DNA from: Luteococcus sp052116585
GTDB lineage: Bacteria; Actinomycetota; Actinomycetes; Propionibacteriales; Propionibacteriaceae
Length of the DNA: 64,000 nt
Direction of reading: 5' to 3'
Assembly (NCBI RefSeq): GCF_052116585.1
Contig: NZ_JBQKKT010000005.1
Span: 109,269 to 173,268 of the forward strand
Below the pieces are notes generated by a model, which was not told the DNA's origin, searched no databases, and was given only the letters and a program-made list of their open reading frames with translations. Position 1 is the stretch's first letter. Every line of letters begins with the position of its first letter. Made by a program: the position numbers and the translations under genes. This document shows positions 46,006-54,853 of the stretch, in pieces.

Positions 46006-46458
46006 ATGTCGGGGGAAATGAGCGGGAGGCAGCTTGCGCGCCTCATCCGGGACTTGCCGGAACACTGCCCCATCTCGGATGCCTATGAGGCAGCCCACTT
46101 GCCGGGGGACCGTTGGTGGAGCAGCCAGCGCCAGCACCTATCGGCCTGGTTCAATGAGCTGTCCGGCCCCAGAGCCTTTGGGCGGCAGTCGCGCGGAACG
46201 CCAGCACGGCTCGGCTACAACCGATTCCAGTGCGCGCCCGGTCTGTTGTGGTTGGCTGAGGCACTGGGCGAGGATCCGGCTGTGGTCCAGGCCGCCGCAG
46301 ACGCTGCGGGAGGTCAGGGTCGGCCAGCCACCCAGTGCGCGGCCATTCGTCGCGTGATCCCGTGGCAGCGGATCGAGCAGCTCCTCGAACCCCGCCTCGA
46401 CGCCAGACACATCTCCCGAAGCCAGGCCCGCAAGCGGATCCGGGCAGCGCGACCCTGA
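46006..46458 (+). CDS. Small conserved actinobacterial protein of unknown function
   Basis: A 150-residue basic protein resembling a family of small actinobacterial proteins with the pattern W-W-x-S-Q-R-x-H (here WWSSQRQHLSAWF), a Y-N-R-x-x-x-P/A-x-x-L-x-W-x-A-E-A-L-G block (YNRFQCAPGLLWLAEALG) and a C-terminal PWxxIExLL segment. The role of these proteins is unknown. It ends 4 bases before the convergent GNAT gene's stop. Confidence 0.6.
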   Translation: MSGEMSGRQLARLIRDLPEHCPISDAYEAAHLPGDRWWSSQRQHLSAWFNELSGPRAFGRQSRGTPARLGYNRFQCAPGLLWLAEALGEDPAVVQAAADAAGGQGRPATQCAAIRRVIPWQRIEQLLEPRLDARHISRSQARKRIRAARP

Positions 46459-46462
46459 TCCG

Positions 46463-47500
46463 TCACGGGGTTCTCCACCAGTTGTCCGGCGCATCCACTG
46501 GATAAGGCTCCACCGGATCACCCGGGCGCCAGGTCGTCGGCACGACGTCGTCCGGGAAGTGCAGCGTCGTCTCGTCGAAGTCCACCTCGAAACGCCTCAG
46601 CACGCGTCGGCGGAGCCCGAAGAACTCGCCTGAGATGGAGTCGCCCGCTCCCTCGCGACTGCCGGTGACGCGCGTGTTGTGCAGCCGGTTGCCGCGCCAC
46701 ACGTGGTTGACGGTGGTGGGTCCCAACAGGACCGCGCACAGTCGGTCGACGTACTCCGTGAAGACCTCCTCCACTTCCTCGGGGCCCATGTCGGCGAAGT
46801 CCGGCCCAGTTCCTGCCCCGGCCACATGCCCCAAGAAGACCGATGCCGTCGGGAGGACCTCCAGCAGCGCCACGCGACGCGGGTTGCCGGGAACACGCAG
46901 GTGCAGCCGGAGCGCTTGGTCGTCGTCGCCCGGTTCCACCAACCACTGCACCTCGGGGTGCCGCGCCAGCACCTGCGGGGCCATCACCGCCACGTGCTCG
47001 ATGTCCGGCCGGAGCGGCATTTCCATCGCAAGCGTCGTGCGCCCGGCCTGCACCGACTCCTCGACAACAGCAAAGCCCAGCGATCCGTACAGTCTCCGCG
47101 CGGGCGCATTGTCGGCGAAGACGTTCAACGTCGCCCGCAGAGACCTCGCCAGTTCTGGGCTGTGCAGCCGGGCATGCTCGAGCAGCTCGGTGACCAGGAC
47201 TCGCCCAAGTCCTTCGCCGCGGCGCCGGGGATCCACCAGCAGACGCCCAAGGTGCACCGCGTCATCCCGCAGGATGAAGGAGCCGGTGCCCACCAGCTCC
47301 CCGTACACCCACAGCGAGCGCACCTGCCACCCTTCGGACTCGGTGTCCAGCAGGGCCTGCGGCTCAAGAGGAAAGGCCAGTCTGGGGCCGGCGAAGAGCA
47401 ACAGCTCCTCGGCGCTGGAGACCCAGCAGCTGACCTGTTCAGCGTCAGACAGGGTTGTGGGGCGGAGGCGCACCGTCCCGTCGGGCGTGTGCTCAGTCAT
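46463..47500 (-). CDS. GNAT acetyltransferase with uncharacterised C-terminal domain
   Basis: A 345-residue protein. Residues about 8-155 are a GNAT domain: LGRLLVDPRRRGEGLGRVLV gives the R/Q-x-x-G-x-G/A acetyl-CoA loop, with ARRLYGSLGF closing the fold. The remaining 190 residues (about 160-345) contain HVAVMAPQVLARHPEVQW and VFTEYVDRLCAVL and match nothing I know. Its ATG overlaps the end of a short frame on the same strand. The acceptor substrate is unknown. Confidence 0.78.
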   Translation of the reverse strand: MTEHTPDGTVRLRPTTLSDAEQVSCWVSSAEELLLFAGPRLAFPLEPQALLDTESEGWQVRSLWVYGELVGTGSFILRDDAVHLGRLLVDPRRRGEGLGRVLVTELLEHARLHSPELARSLRATLNVFADNAPARRLYGSLGFAVVEESVQAGRTTLAMEMPLRPDIEHVAVMAPQVLARHPEVQWLVEPGDDDQALRLHLRVPGNPRRVALLEVLPTASVFLGHVAGAGTGPDFADMGPEEVEEVFTEYVDRLCAVLLGPTTVNHVWRGNRLHNTRVTGSREGAGDSISGEFFGLRRRVLRRFEVDFDETTLHFPDDVVPTTWRPGDPVEPYPVDAPDNWWRTP

Positions 47501-47697
47501 TCATCAAGCCGTAGGACTGGCGGGCTGCGGACTTCAGAGCGATCGTGCGGAGAGCCTGCCGGACAACAGCGGCGAACATGGGGCAACCAGCCTTGAGCAA
47601 TGACTCGTCGAGCTGTCGGCAATCGGGGCGCGACACCGTTTCACAAGCACGCAGGCGACATCGGTAGTGGGCGGTGGCGCCTGCATGCCTGGTCCGA
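47493..47697 (-). pseudogene. Possible C-terminal remnant of a PIN-domain toxin
   Basis: Directly downstream of an excisionase-like antitoxin, where a PIN toxin is usual. The frame has no start codon after the antitoxin stop apart from a late ATG, and reads LDESLLKAGCPMFAAVVRQALRTI, which resembles the closing helix of such toxins (LxxxGxPxFAxxVR). The catalytic core would be deleted. It overlaps the start of the GNAT gene. This rests on one short motif. Confidence 0.3.
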
Positions 47698-48129
47698 TCA
47701 GTCAGACAGCTCCGGGTGCTCCTCGTCGAAGGCCCGGAGTGCTTCGAAAGCAGCGATCCGCTCACGCTCGCGGGAATCCCTGAGAGCGATCACGTCATCA
47801 CGGTGGAATCGGGTGTGACTGCCGACCTTGAAGGACGGGATGGCACCCTCCCGGGCCAACTTCATCAACGTGGGGCGCGAGACGCCCAACAGATCAGCTG
47901 CCACGGTGCTGGTGAGCTGCTCTGGGGTGGTGCCGATGCTCACCCGCCCACGCTCCGCGAGGGCGGCCAGCGTCTGGTGGAGGACCGCCTGCACCTCGTC
48001 TGGCAGCTCGACGTCGGTGCCATCCGCGGTGCGCAGAATGATCCTGGTGCCTCTGCTGGGCTGGGTGGACCGGACCTGGTGGACGGTCTTGCTGCTGATG
48101 TGGATGCGCTCGGTGGTCAGGGTGGTCAT
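47698..48129 (-). CDS. Excisionase-family HTH antitoxin (PIN-partner type)
   Basis: A 143-residue protein with an excisionase/MerR-like helix-turn-helix in its C-terminal half: STVAADLLGVSRPTLMKLAREGAIPSFKVGSHTRFHRDDV. The N-terminal half carries RIHISSKTVHQVRST. In actinobacteria such proteins are usually antitoxins to a PIN toxin encoded just after them; here only a possible stump follows. AAGGAG lies upstream of the ATG at 48129. Confidence 0.72.
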   Translation of the reverse strand: MTTLTTERIHISSKTVHQVRSTQPSRGTRIILRTADGTDVELPDEVQAVLHQTLAALAERGRVSIGTTPEQLTSTVAADLLGVSRPTLMKLAREGAIPSFKVGSHTRFHRDDVIALRDSRERERIAAFEALRAFDEEHPELSD

Positions 48130-48327
48130 GGGTGTTGCTCCTTTGGCTCACAACCTCTTGACTCGAGGATAGCTCGCTTTCAGATACAAGTGAAACGCCT
48201 TTGTGTCGTGGTCTTGGCGGGGGAAGGGCGCGGCGTAGGACTTTCCCCGCGCGACAGCTGTCGTTCCCCAACCCGTCACCGGCCCGCGATTTCCTTGCAG
48301 GGCAACAAACACCCCCAAGGAGAACCC

Positions 48328-49170
48328 ATGCCCCGCAAGATCCTCGCGCTGGTCACCTCGCTGCTGGCCGCGCTCCTGCTGGCCACCGGTATTACCCCGG
48401 CTCACGCCGCCAAGAACCCCGTCGACCTGGGCACCCCGGTCCCGCAGACCCACGCCCACAACGACTACGAGCACACCCGCCCGCTGTACGACGCCCTCTC
48501 CCACGGCTTCGTCTCCGTCGAGGCTGACGTCTGGCTGGTCGACGGCGAGCTGCTGATCGCCCACGACAAGGAAGACCTCGACCCTGCCCGCACTCTCGAG
48601 GGCCTCTACCTGGAGCCGCTGCGCCAGATCGTCAAGGGCAAGGGCCGCAGCGTCTACCCCGGCTGGGACGGCTCGCTGCAGCTGCTGATCGACATCAAGA
48701 CCGAGGGTGAGAGCACCTACGCCGCCATCGAGGAAGCGCTGGCTGGCTACCCGCAGGTCTTCACCCGCTACAGCCACGGCAAGGTCAAGCAGGGCCCCGT
48801 CACCGCCGTCATCTCCGGCAATCGCCCGGTGCAGACCATGACCGACGCCACGGTGCGTCGCGGCTTCTACGACGGTCGCAGCACCGATCTGCGTTCTGGC
48901 ATGAGCCCCGATCTGATGCCGCTGGTCAGCGAGAACTGGACCAAGCTGTTCACCTGGCAGGGCGTCGGCGAGATGCCGGCTGCCGAGCGCGCCAAGCTCG
49001 TCGACTACGTCACCACCGCCCACGAGGCTGGCTACACCGTGCGCTTCTGGGCCACCAACGACATGCCCGGCCCCGCCCGTGAGGCCTTGTGGACCGAGCT
49101 GGCGGCCGCTGGCGTCGGCTACATCAACACCGATGACCTGGCCGGCCTGGAGGCCTTCCTCACCGCCTGA
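48328..49170 (+). CDS. Secreted PI-PLC/glycerophosphodiesterase-like phosphodiesterase
   Basis: A 280-residue exported protein. The signal peptide is at about 1-29 (LVTSLLAALLLATGITPAHA, cleavage after AHA). The TIM-barrel phosphodiesterase pattern is TPVPQTHAHNDYEHTRPL (His pair) with FVSVEADVWLVDGELLIAHD (E-x-D) and LQLLIDIKTEGE. It resembles AIM6/GDPD-like secreted enzymes. AAGGAGAA precedes the ATG at 48328. The substrate is probably a phospholipid head group or phosphodiester. The terminator at 49185 follows. Confidence 0.8.
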   Translation: MPRKILALVTSLLAALLLATGITPAHAAKNPVDLGTPVPQTHAHNDYEHTRPLYDALSHGFVSVEADVWLVDGELLIAHDKEDLDPARTLEGLYLEPLRQIVKGKGRSVYPGWDGSLQLLIDIKTEGESTYAAIEEALAGYPQVFTRYSHGKVKQGPVTAVISGNRPVQTMTDATVRRGFYDGRSTDLRSGMSPDLMPLVSENWTKLFTWQGVGEMPAAERAKLVDYVTTAHEAGYTVRFWATNDMPGPAREALWTELAAAGVGYINTDDLAGLEAFLTA

Positions 49171-49179
49171 CTTGTCGGA

Positions 49180-49677
49180 TCAGGGCGCCCCGTCTCCGTT
49201 GGAGTCGGGGCGCTTCGTCTTCCCCCGCAACCCCGGCACCCGGACCCTCCTCCGCGCCGGCTCTTCCCCGCCCAGGCCAAAGTTCGTCACGTCCAGGATC
49301 AGCTGGTTGCTGTCGCGCAGCAGCCGCTTGACCTCCTTGGGGCGTTGCTTGCCGGCCAGTCCGTCCACCAGCGGCGCCCGCATCCGCAGTTGCGCCATGC
49401 GGCGTCGCCAGTCCTCAACCGGCGGTTGCAGCTCGGGGAAGTCGGCATAGCCGGCCATCGCCTGTTCCACCAGTTCCAGTTGGTGCTCCACCTGGTCCTT
49501 CACGGGCCCCTGCTCGGAGGGGGTGAACTTCTCCTTGGCCTTGGCGACGTATTTCTGCACGGTCTCGTTCTGGACCACGTGCTCCCAGGTCTTGGGGTCC
49601 TTGATGGTGGGCATGGCCGCGGCCACCAGCCACGCGGCGATCTCTGCGGGAACCTTGGCCGGGATCTTCTTCGCCAT
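49180..49677 (-). CDS. Hypothetical protein, convergent with the phosphodiesterase gene
   Basis: A 165-residue basic, Lys/Glu-rich protein (AKKIPAKVPAEIAAWLVAAAMPTIKDP, YVAKAKEKFTPSEQG) with a long helical middle (LELVEQAMAGYADFPELQ) and a charged tail (PDSNGDGAP). No domain is recognised, and similar small actinobacterial proteins are annotated only as hypothetical. Its final codons lie inside a strong hairpin shared with the opposite gene's terminator. Confidence 0.6.
   Translation of the reverse strand: MAKKIPAKVPAEIAAWLVAAAMPTIKDPKTWEHVVQNETVQKYVAKAKEKFTPSEQGPVKDQVEHQLELVEQAMAGYADFPELQPPVEDWRRRMAQLRMRAPLVDGLAGKQRPKEVKRLLRDSNQLILDVTNFGLGGEEPARRRVRVPGLRGKTKRPDSNGDGAP
49185..49213. terminator. 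Bidirectional hairpin between convergent genes
   Basis: GCGCCCCGTCTCC (49185-49197), loop GTT, GGAGTCGGGGCGC (49201-49213), one internal mismatch. It starts 15 bases past the phosphodiesterase stop and is embedded in the last codons of the opposite gene. It is a likely terminator for the rightward gene. Confidence 0.6.
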
Positions 49678-49826
49678 CGTCGCTCCTTTGGGTCTGTGCC
49701 CAGACTAGGTCAGCCGCTGGCCGCGCTGCTCGTTGACCAAGTGTTCAGGTCCACCCGCTACTTCCGTCGCATCCCCTTCAGTCACACGACAGCAGGAAGT
49801 CTTGGCAACTTGACCAGAACTGGCCC

Positions 49827-50939
49827 ATGATGACCGATATAACCACTGTCATGGTCCCCGAATCGCATGGCAACGCTCCGCCGGTCTCCCTGCCCGCCGG
49901 CTACCTGCCTCCGTACGGGACGCGCCTCACCGTGGACTCCTTCGCCCAGCAGGGCAGCGACACGTGGGCGGCCGACGGACTCGACGCCCGGGGCAGCCCC
50001 GCCCGCTACGAGCTCACCGTCACCGCCCCCGGCCGCGCCATGTGCCGCGTCAACGGCGAACCCACCCGCTACCGCAACATCTACTCCCACCAGACCGGCG
50101 GCCTCGAAAGCAGCCTGCTCGCCTGGTTCGACTGGATCCTGGCCACCGACGCCGCGGGGCGCCTCCTGCTCGCCGCCGATGACTACGGCGGCGAGACCGT
50201 CGCCGCCCAGCTCTTCCGCGCCGAGCACCACCTGGTCCGTCACGACAGCCAGGAACGCTGCCTCACCGACTTCACCACGCTCCCAGAGCTGCAGGGCTGG
50301 CTCGACGAAGCCCTGGCCCCCACCCCGCTGCGCACCCGCGTCGTGGCGTTCGAGGCCATCGGCAAGGAGCCCGCCCTCCTGTGCGATCTGCTCGGCCCGG
50401 TCCGCGAGAACCCCACCGGCCCGCTCACCCCCGAGGCCGGCCTGCGCTACCTGCCCATGCCATTCGGCACCGCCGAGAGCGTCGGTTTCGTCCGCGGAGA
50501 GCTGGGCGACAGATTCCGCTCCATGACGCGCGTCGGCTTCGACGGCAGCACACCCAGCTGGGTGCACGCCGTCTCCTTCGTCCCCACCTCCGAGCTGGCG
50601 CACTTCGGTGTGGAGACCCGCACCACGGCCGACGGCGAGTCCTGGTGGGCCATCCTGCTCGACGGCGTCGACGTCTGTCTGGTCATCCCCCGCGGCACCG
50701 ACGAGCGCGACTGGCCCATGAACATCAGCGCCGGCTATGACCAGGACGGTCAGGAGGCCACCATCGGCATCCGCCCCACCCAGGTCAGCGAACGCGAGAA
50801 CCGGCTGCAGGACCACTTCCAGCGCCGCTGGGGTCGCTGGCTCGACGCCGCCGTCGTGCTGGACGACGAGGAACTCGCCGCCGGGCTGAAGAGCGTCGAA
50901 GCCATGCTGGACAAGGAATTCGGAGGCCGTCATGGGTGA
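49827..50939 (+). CDS. Hypothetical protein, first of an overlapping pair
   Basis: A 370-residue soluble protein of unknown family, without signal peptide or membrane segment. Notable patterns are TRYRNIYSHQTGGLESSLLAW and GYDQDGQEATIGIRPTQVSE. The C-terminus (LQDHFQRRWGRWL, then AVVLDDEELAAGL) is helical. It overlaps the next gene by 8 bases. The start at 49827 is the second codon after ATGATG and lacks a strong ribosome binding site; the first GTG or ATG nearby may serve. It precedes a large SNF2 helicase. Confidence 0.6.
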   Translation: MMTDITTVMVPESHGNAPPVSLPAGYLPPYGTRLTVDSFAQQGSDTWAADGLDARGSPARYELTVTAPGRAMCRVNGEPTRYRNIYSHQTGGLESSLLAWFDWILATDAAGRLLLAADDYGGETVAAQLFRAEHHLVRHDSQERCLTDFTTLPELQGWLDEALAPTPLRTRVVAFEAIGKEPALLCDLLGPVRENPTGPLTPEAGLRYLPMPFGTAESVGFVRGELGDRFRSMTRVGFDGSTPSWVHAVSFVPTSELAHFGVETRTTADGESWWAILLDGVDVCLVIPRGTDERDWPMNISAGYDQDGQEATIGIRPTQVSERENRLQDHFQRRWGRWLDAAVVLDDEELAAGLKSVEAMLDKEFGGRHG

Positions 50940-51276
50940 ACGCACCGCTCGCTGGCGCGCTGCACTGCTGGAGCGCTCCCGCCAGGCCAACCAGCCCGAA
51001 CGACAGCCCGTCGAGCCGACCCCGATGGAGTGGGGCGACGGGGACCGCGACCACTGTCAGTGGACCGACTCGCTGTGCACACAGACCCCGACCCACTTCG
51101 TCACCCGCGCCGTCCCCGACGGCCAGCCCGCTGCCCAGCCGGAGTACTACTGCGCCCGCCACTGGGCCGTGACCCTGGCCCGCCTGCAAGAGGTGGAGCT
51201 CGCTCGGTGCAGCTGCCCGATGCCGGAGCACCTGCGCCAGGCAGGGGCTCTCGTCGGGCCCCGCTGGGGGCGTTGA
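50932..51276 (+). CDS. Small Cys-containing protein, second of an overlapping pair
   Basis: A 114-residue protein overlapping its partner by 8 bases. It contains HCQWTDSLCTQTP, YYCARHWAV and CSCPMPEHL: about six Cys and several His residues, which could bind zinc. Arg-rich start and no membrane segment. The function is not recognised. A palindromic element copy follows it. Confidence 0.6.
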   Translation: MGERTARWRAALLERSRQANQPERQPVEPTPMEWGDGDRDHCQWTDSLCTQTPTHFVTRAVPDGQPAAQPEYYCARHWAVTLARLQEVELARCSCPMPEHLRQAGALVGPRWGR

Positions 51277-51361
51277 CCGGGCGGATCTGCACAGGCCCGT
51301 TCGCCGCGGCAGTGCCCTGACCGAGCCGGCCAACACCACCCGGCCCCGCGGTCAATCGGGT

Positions 51362-51458
51362 CGAACTCCGCAAACCGACCTCCGAATGTCGCTCCGGCGG
51401 GCGGCGCAGGCTCGGCCAGGCGCTCCGGGCGTCAACGTACGGTCGGTTTGCGGAGTCC
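51362..51458. repeat. Intergenic palindromic element, copy 6 of 6
   Basis: ACTCCGCAAACCGACC (51365-51380) and its exact inverse GGTCGGTTTGCGGAGT (51441-51456): a perfect 16-base-pair match across 60 bases. A half-repeat TGCGGAGTCCCC follows at 51461. Located before the SNF2 gene, with no gene in 51277-51524. Confidence 0.82.
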
Positions 51459-51524
51459 CCTGCGGAGTCCCCTGACAGAGCCCCCGGTTTGCGTCCCGGG
51501 CTCGCAGGGCGCAGAGTCGATCCC

Positions 51525-54500
51525 ATGGCCGCGCAGCAGTACCCCTCCTGGGTTCGGGAAGTGACCGACGAGCAACTCGTCGCCAGCTTCGGGGCCCCCA
51601 CCTTCTTCCGTGGGTCGGACTACGCCAAGCAGGGTCGGGTGGACAAGGTCACCATCGCCAGCGAGAAGGCCGTCTCCGCCCAGGTAACCGGCACCGGCCA
51701 CTCGCCCTACTACGTGCTGGTGACCTGGAATGGCACTCGCGCCAGCAATACCTGCACCTGCCCGGTCCGCCAGGACTGCAAGCACGGCGTGGCATTGGTG
51801 CAGCACCTGCGCACCTCCAGTGACCGTCTGGAGATCCCGCGCTGGCAGCGGGAGATGACCCGCATCCTGGGCACCTCCCAGCAGGACCAGGGCGGGACAC
51901 CGCTCGGCATCCAGTACACGCTGCTGCTGCACGACGTGGAACTGCGCCCCGTCTACTGGGGTGCCCGCAACACCTGGGCCCGCGGCCAGCTCACCTGGGA
52001 CCGGATCGACATCCCACCGGTGATCCCGCGGGGCCCGGTGCACGACCCCGCCCACATGCGCGCCCTGGGCCGCATCCAGCGGGCCGCCACGGAGGCCCGC
52101 CGCACCCGCTGGGGTTACGCCGCCGCCCGCGCGAGCCACCTGCTGCTCTCCGAGCTGGGCCACGACGGCTGGCGCCTGATCCAGGAGGCCGTCCACGCCG
52201 GTGTGGAACTGGTGCCTGCCAAGGAGTCCAAGGCCGTCACCTTCCGCGGTCCGGAGCTCACCCTGGGCACCCGGCTCACCTCCGACGACGAGGGCCTGCG
52301 TCTGGAGCGCACCCTGCTGCTCGATGGGGAATCCGTGCGCCCGGTGAACATGTTGGGCGTCCCCCCGCACGGCGCGCTGCTGCCCGGGGAGAATGGCAAC
52401 CGGATCGCGGTGGGTTTCACCGAGCCGCTCGACGAGCACGGTCAGGCGCTGGTGCACCTCACCCAGGTGGAGATCCCCGCGCAGGATGTCGGGCAGTTCG
52501 CGCTGGACTACCTGCCCCGTCTTCGTCGGGTGACCACGGTGGCGCAGGCCCCGGATCTGGAACTTCCCGTGGCCCGGCCGCCGCAGCTGTTGGTGCAGCT
52601 CAGCCAGTCGCCTTCCGAGCAGGAGGTCGCCGCGACGCTGTCTCTGGGCTTTCGCTATTCCTTCACCGGTGCGGCCAGTTCGGTGGACGTCACCGCCAGT
52701 TCCGGACGCAGTTTCGCCTCCCGCGACGCCATTGCGGAGCAGGCCTTCCGGCCGCTGGTGGACGAGCTGCTCGGCGCCCCCAGCAAGATCTCGGAGCAGT
52801 TGCCCGCCACGAAGGAGTTGGTGGGCAAGCCCCTGCTGGAGTTGTGGCAGCGGCTCGACGCCCTGCGGGATCGCGATGACGTCATCGTGGAGGTCTGGGA
52901 GGATGCGCCCCGCTATCTGGAGCTCGACGAGGCTCCGGAGATCCGTCTGGAGGTGGGTGAGAATCCGGGCCGGGACTGGTTCGACCTGGAGGTGCAGGTC
53001 TCGGTGGGGGAGAACCGCATCCCGCTGCCTGATCTGCTGCGCGCCTTGAGCGCCGGCGATGACCACTTGGTGCTGGACTCCGGTGAGTGGTTTGCCCTGG
53101 ATCACCCGGAGCTTGACCGGTTGCGGGAGCTGCTCTCGGAGGCTCGCCTGCTGACCGACCCGGACAGCGACGGGTCCGTCCTGCGCCTGCGCCCGGAGAA
53201 TGCCGGCTGGTGGGAGGAGTTGGTGGAGCTGGGCGTCGTGGCCCGCGAGAACCAGGCGTGGACGCAGATCTCCTCCCGGCTCCTGTCAGCCGACGGCGCT
53301 CCCGAGCTCGCCGCGCCCGGCAATCTGCGCGCCGAGCTGCGTGGTTACCAGCTGACGGGCCTGCGCTGGATGGATTTCCTGCGCAGCGTCGGGCTGGGCG
53401 GAATCTTGGCCGATGACATGGGTCTGGGCAAGACGTTGCAGGCGCTCGCGCTGGTCTGTTCGTTGCAGGAGCGTGAGCTGCTCGACGGGCCGGTGCTGGT
53501 GGTGGCGCCGTCGAGCGTGGTGGGGGCGTGGGCCGAGCAGGCGGAGCGGTTCGCCCCGACGCTGCGGGTGGCGAACCTGGCCGAGACCTCCCGCAAGCGT
53601 GGAATCCCTGTGGCGCAGGCCATCGAGGGCGCCGACGTGGTGCTCACCAGCTATGCCGTCGCCCGGCTGGATGTGGAGGAGTTCGAACAGGTCAGTTGGC
53701 AGCTGGTCTTGCTGGACGAGGCGCAGTTCGTGAAGAACCGCCAGTCGCGCACCTATCTGGCGATGCGACGAATCCCTGCCCGCTCGCGGTTTGCGCTCAG
53801 CGGCACGCCGCTGGAGAACAACCTGATGGATCTGTGGACGCTGCTCTCACTCACCGCACCGGGTGTCTTCCCGGATTCCAAGGCCTTCACCGACGACTAC
53901 CGCAAGCCCATTGAGGAGGGTGGCGAGGTGGGCGCCGCGCAGCTGGCACAGTTGTTGCGACGTCTGAAGCCGGTGCTGATGCGCCGCACCAAGGAACTCG
54001 TCGCCCCGGAGCTGCCGCCGCGCCAGGAGCAGGTGGTTCCGGTGGAGCTGAACCAGGAGCATCGTCGGGTCTACGACCGGCAGTTGAATCGGGAACGCCA
54101 GCGCGTGATGGGGCTGGTGGGGGACATGCAGAAGAACCGCATGACCATCCTGCGCTCGCTGACCCGGCTGCGGCAGCTGAGTCTGGCGCCCGGGTTGGTG
54201 GACAAGGAGAACGCCGCGATCGAGTCCAGCAAGATCGAGGTGCTGGTGGAGCTGATGGCCGATGTGGTGGCCGGAGGTCACCGGGCGCTGGTCTTCAGCC
54301 AGTTCACGGGCTTCCTGGGGATGGTGCGCGACCGGTTGAATGCCGAGGGGATCGAGACCGTCTATCTGGATGGCCGCACCCGCAATCGCCAGGCCCGCGT
54401 CGACGAGTTCCGCGACGGCACCGCGCCGGCCTTCCTGATCTCCCTGAAGGCGGGCGGTTTCGGCCTGACCTTGACCGAGGCCGACTATGTCTTCATGCTC

Positions 54501-54734
54501 GACCCGTGGTGGAATCCGGCCGCGGAGGCGCAGGCGGTTGATCGTGCTCATCGCATCGGCCAGGACAAGCCGGTGATGGTCTACCGGCTGGTGGCGACGG
54601 GCACCATCGAGGCCAAGGTCTTGGCGCTGCAGGAGCGCAAGCGGGAGTTGTTCAACCAGGTGGTGGATTCCGGCGACGGGGCGGTGGGTGCTGCCCTGAG
54701 CGCCGACGACATTCGCGGTCTGTTGGAGTTTTGA
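51525..54734 (+). CDS. SWIM zinc finger and SNF2-type helicase
   Basis: A 1069-residue SF2 ATPase. The N-terminus has a SWIM zinc finger, SNTCTCPVRQDCKHGVALVQ (C-x-C...C-x-H, about residues 77-90). The SNF2 core has motif I ADDMGLGKTLQALAL (about 632), motif II LLDEAQFVKN (about 730), motif III SGTPLENN, motif V LKAGGFGLTL and motif VI RAHRIGQDKPVMVYRL (about 1010). This is the usual bacterial SWIM/SNF2 form (HepA-like); it may remodel RNA polymerase or nucleoprotein. Start ATG 51525. A hairpin at 54762 follows. Confidence 0.9.
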   Translation: MAAQQYPSWVREVTDEQLVASFGAPTFFRGSDYAKQGRVDKVTIASEKAVSAQVTGTGHSPYYVLVTWNGTRASNTCTCPVRQDCKHGVALVQHLRTSSDRLEIPRWQREMTRILGTSQQDQGGTPLGIQYTLLLHDVELRPVYWGARNTWARGQLTWDRIDIPPVIPRGPVHDPAHMRALGRIQRAATEARRTRWGYAAARASHLLLSELGHDGWRLIQEAVHAGVELVPAKESKAVTFRGPELTLGTRLTSDDEGLRLERTLLLDGESVRPVNMLGVPPHGALLPGENGNRIAVGFTEPLDEHGQALVHLTQVEIPAQDVGQFALDYLPRLRRVTTVAQAPDLELPVARPPQLLVQLSQSPSEQEVAATLSLGFRYSFTGAASSVDVTASSGRSFASRDAIAEQAFRPLVDELLGAPSKISEQLPATKELVGKPLLELWQRLDALRDRDDVIVEVWEDAPRYLELDEAPEIRLEVGENPGRDWFDLEVQVSVGENRIPLPDLLRALSAGDDHLVLDSGEWFALDHPELDRLRELLSEARLLTDPDSDGSVLRLRPENAGWWEELVELGVVARENQAWTQISSRLLSADGAPELAAPGNLRAELRGYQLTGLRWMDFLRSVGLGGILADDMGLGKTLQALALVCSLQERELLDGPVLVVAPSSVVGAWAEQAERFAPTLRVANLAETSRKRGIPVAQAIEGADVVLTSYAVARLDVEEFEQVSWQLVLLDEAQFVKNRQSRTYLAMRRIPARSRFALSGTPLENNLMDLWTLLSLTAPGVFPDSKAFTDDYRKPIEEGGEVGAAQLAQLLRRLKPVLMRRTKELVAPELPPRQEQVVPVELNQEHRRVYDRQLNRERQRVMGLVGDMQKNRMTILRSLTRLRQLSLAPGLVDKENAAIESSKIEVLVELMADVVAGGHRALVFSQFTGFLGMVRDRLNAEGIETVYLDGRTRNRQARVDEFRDGTAPAFLISLKAGGFGLTLTEADYVFMLDPWWNPAAEAQAVDRAHRIGQDKPVMVYRLVATGTIEAKVLALQERKRELFNQVVDSGDGAVGAALSADDIRGLLEF

Positions 54735-54761
54735 GGCGAAGCCCGCCGAACGGTGCGGGTT

Positions 54762-54781
54762 GTGCACCGGAGCCGGTGCAC
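54762..54781 (+). terminator. Short GC-rich hairpin after the SNF2 gene
   Basis: GTGCACCGG (54762-54770), AG, CCGGTGCAC (54773-54781): perfect 9-base arms with a very short loop, 28 bases past the stop. It could be a terminator or a protein-binding palindrome. Confidence 0.45.
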
Positions 54782-54853
54782 GATCCGCTCAGGTGGACGC
54801 GGGTGGACCGTGACGGCACCGATCGGGGTGGTGCCGTGTCTGGCCGATGGTGG

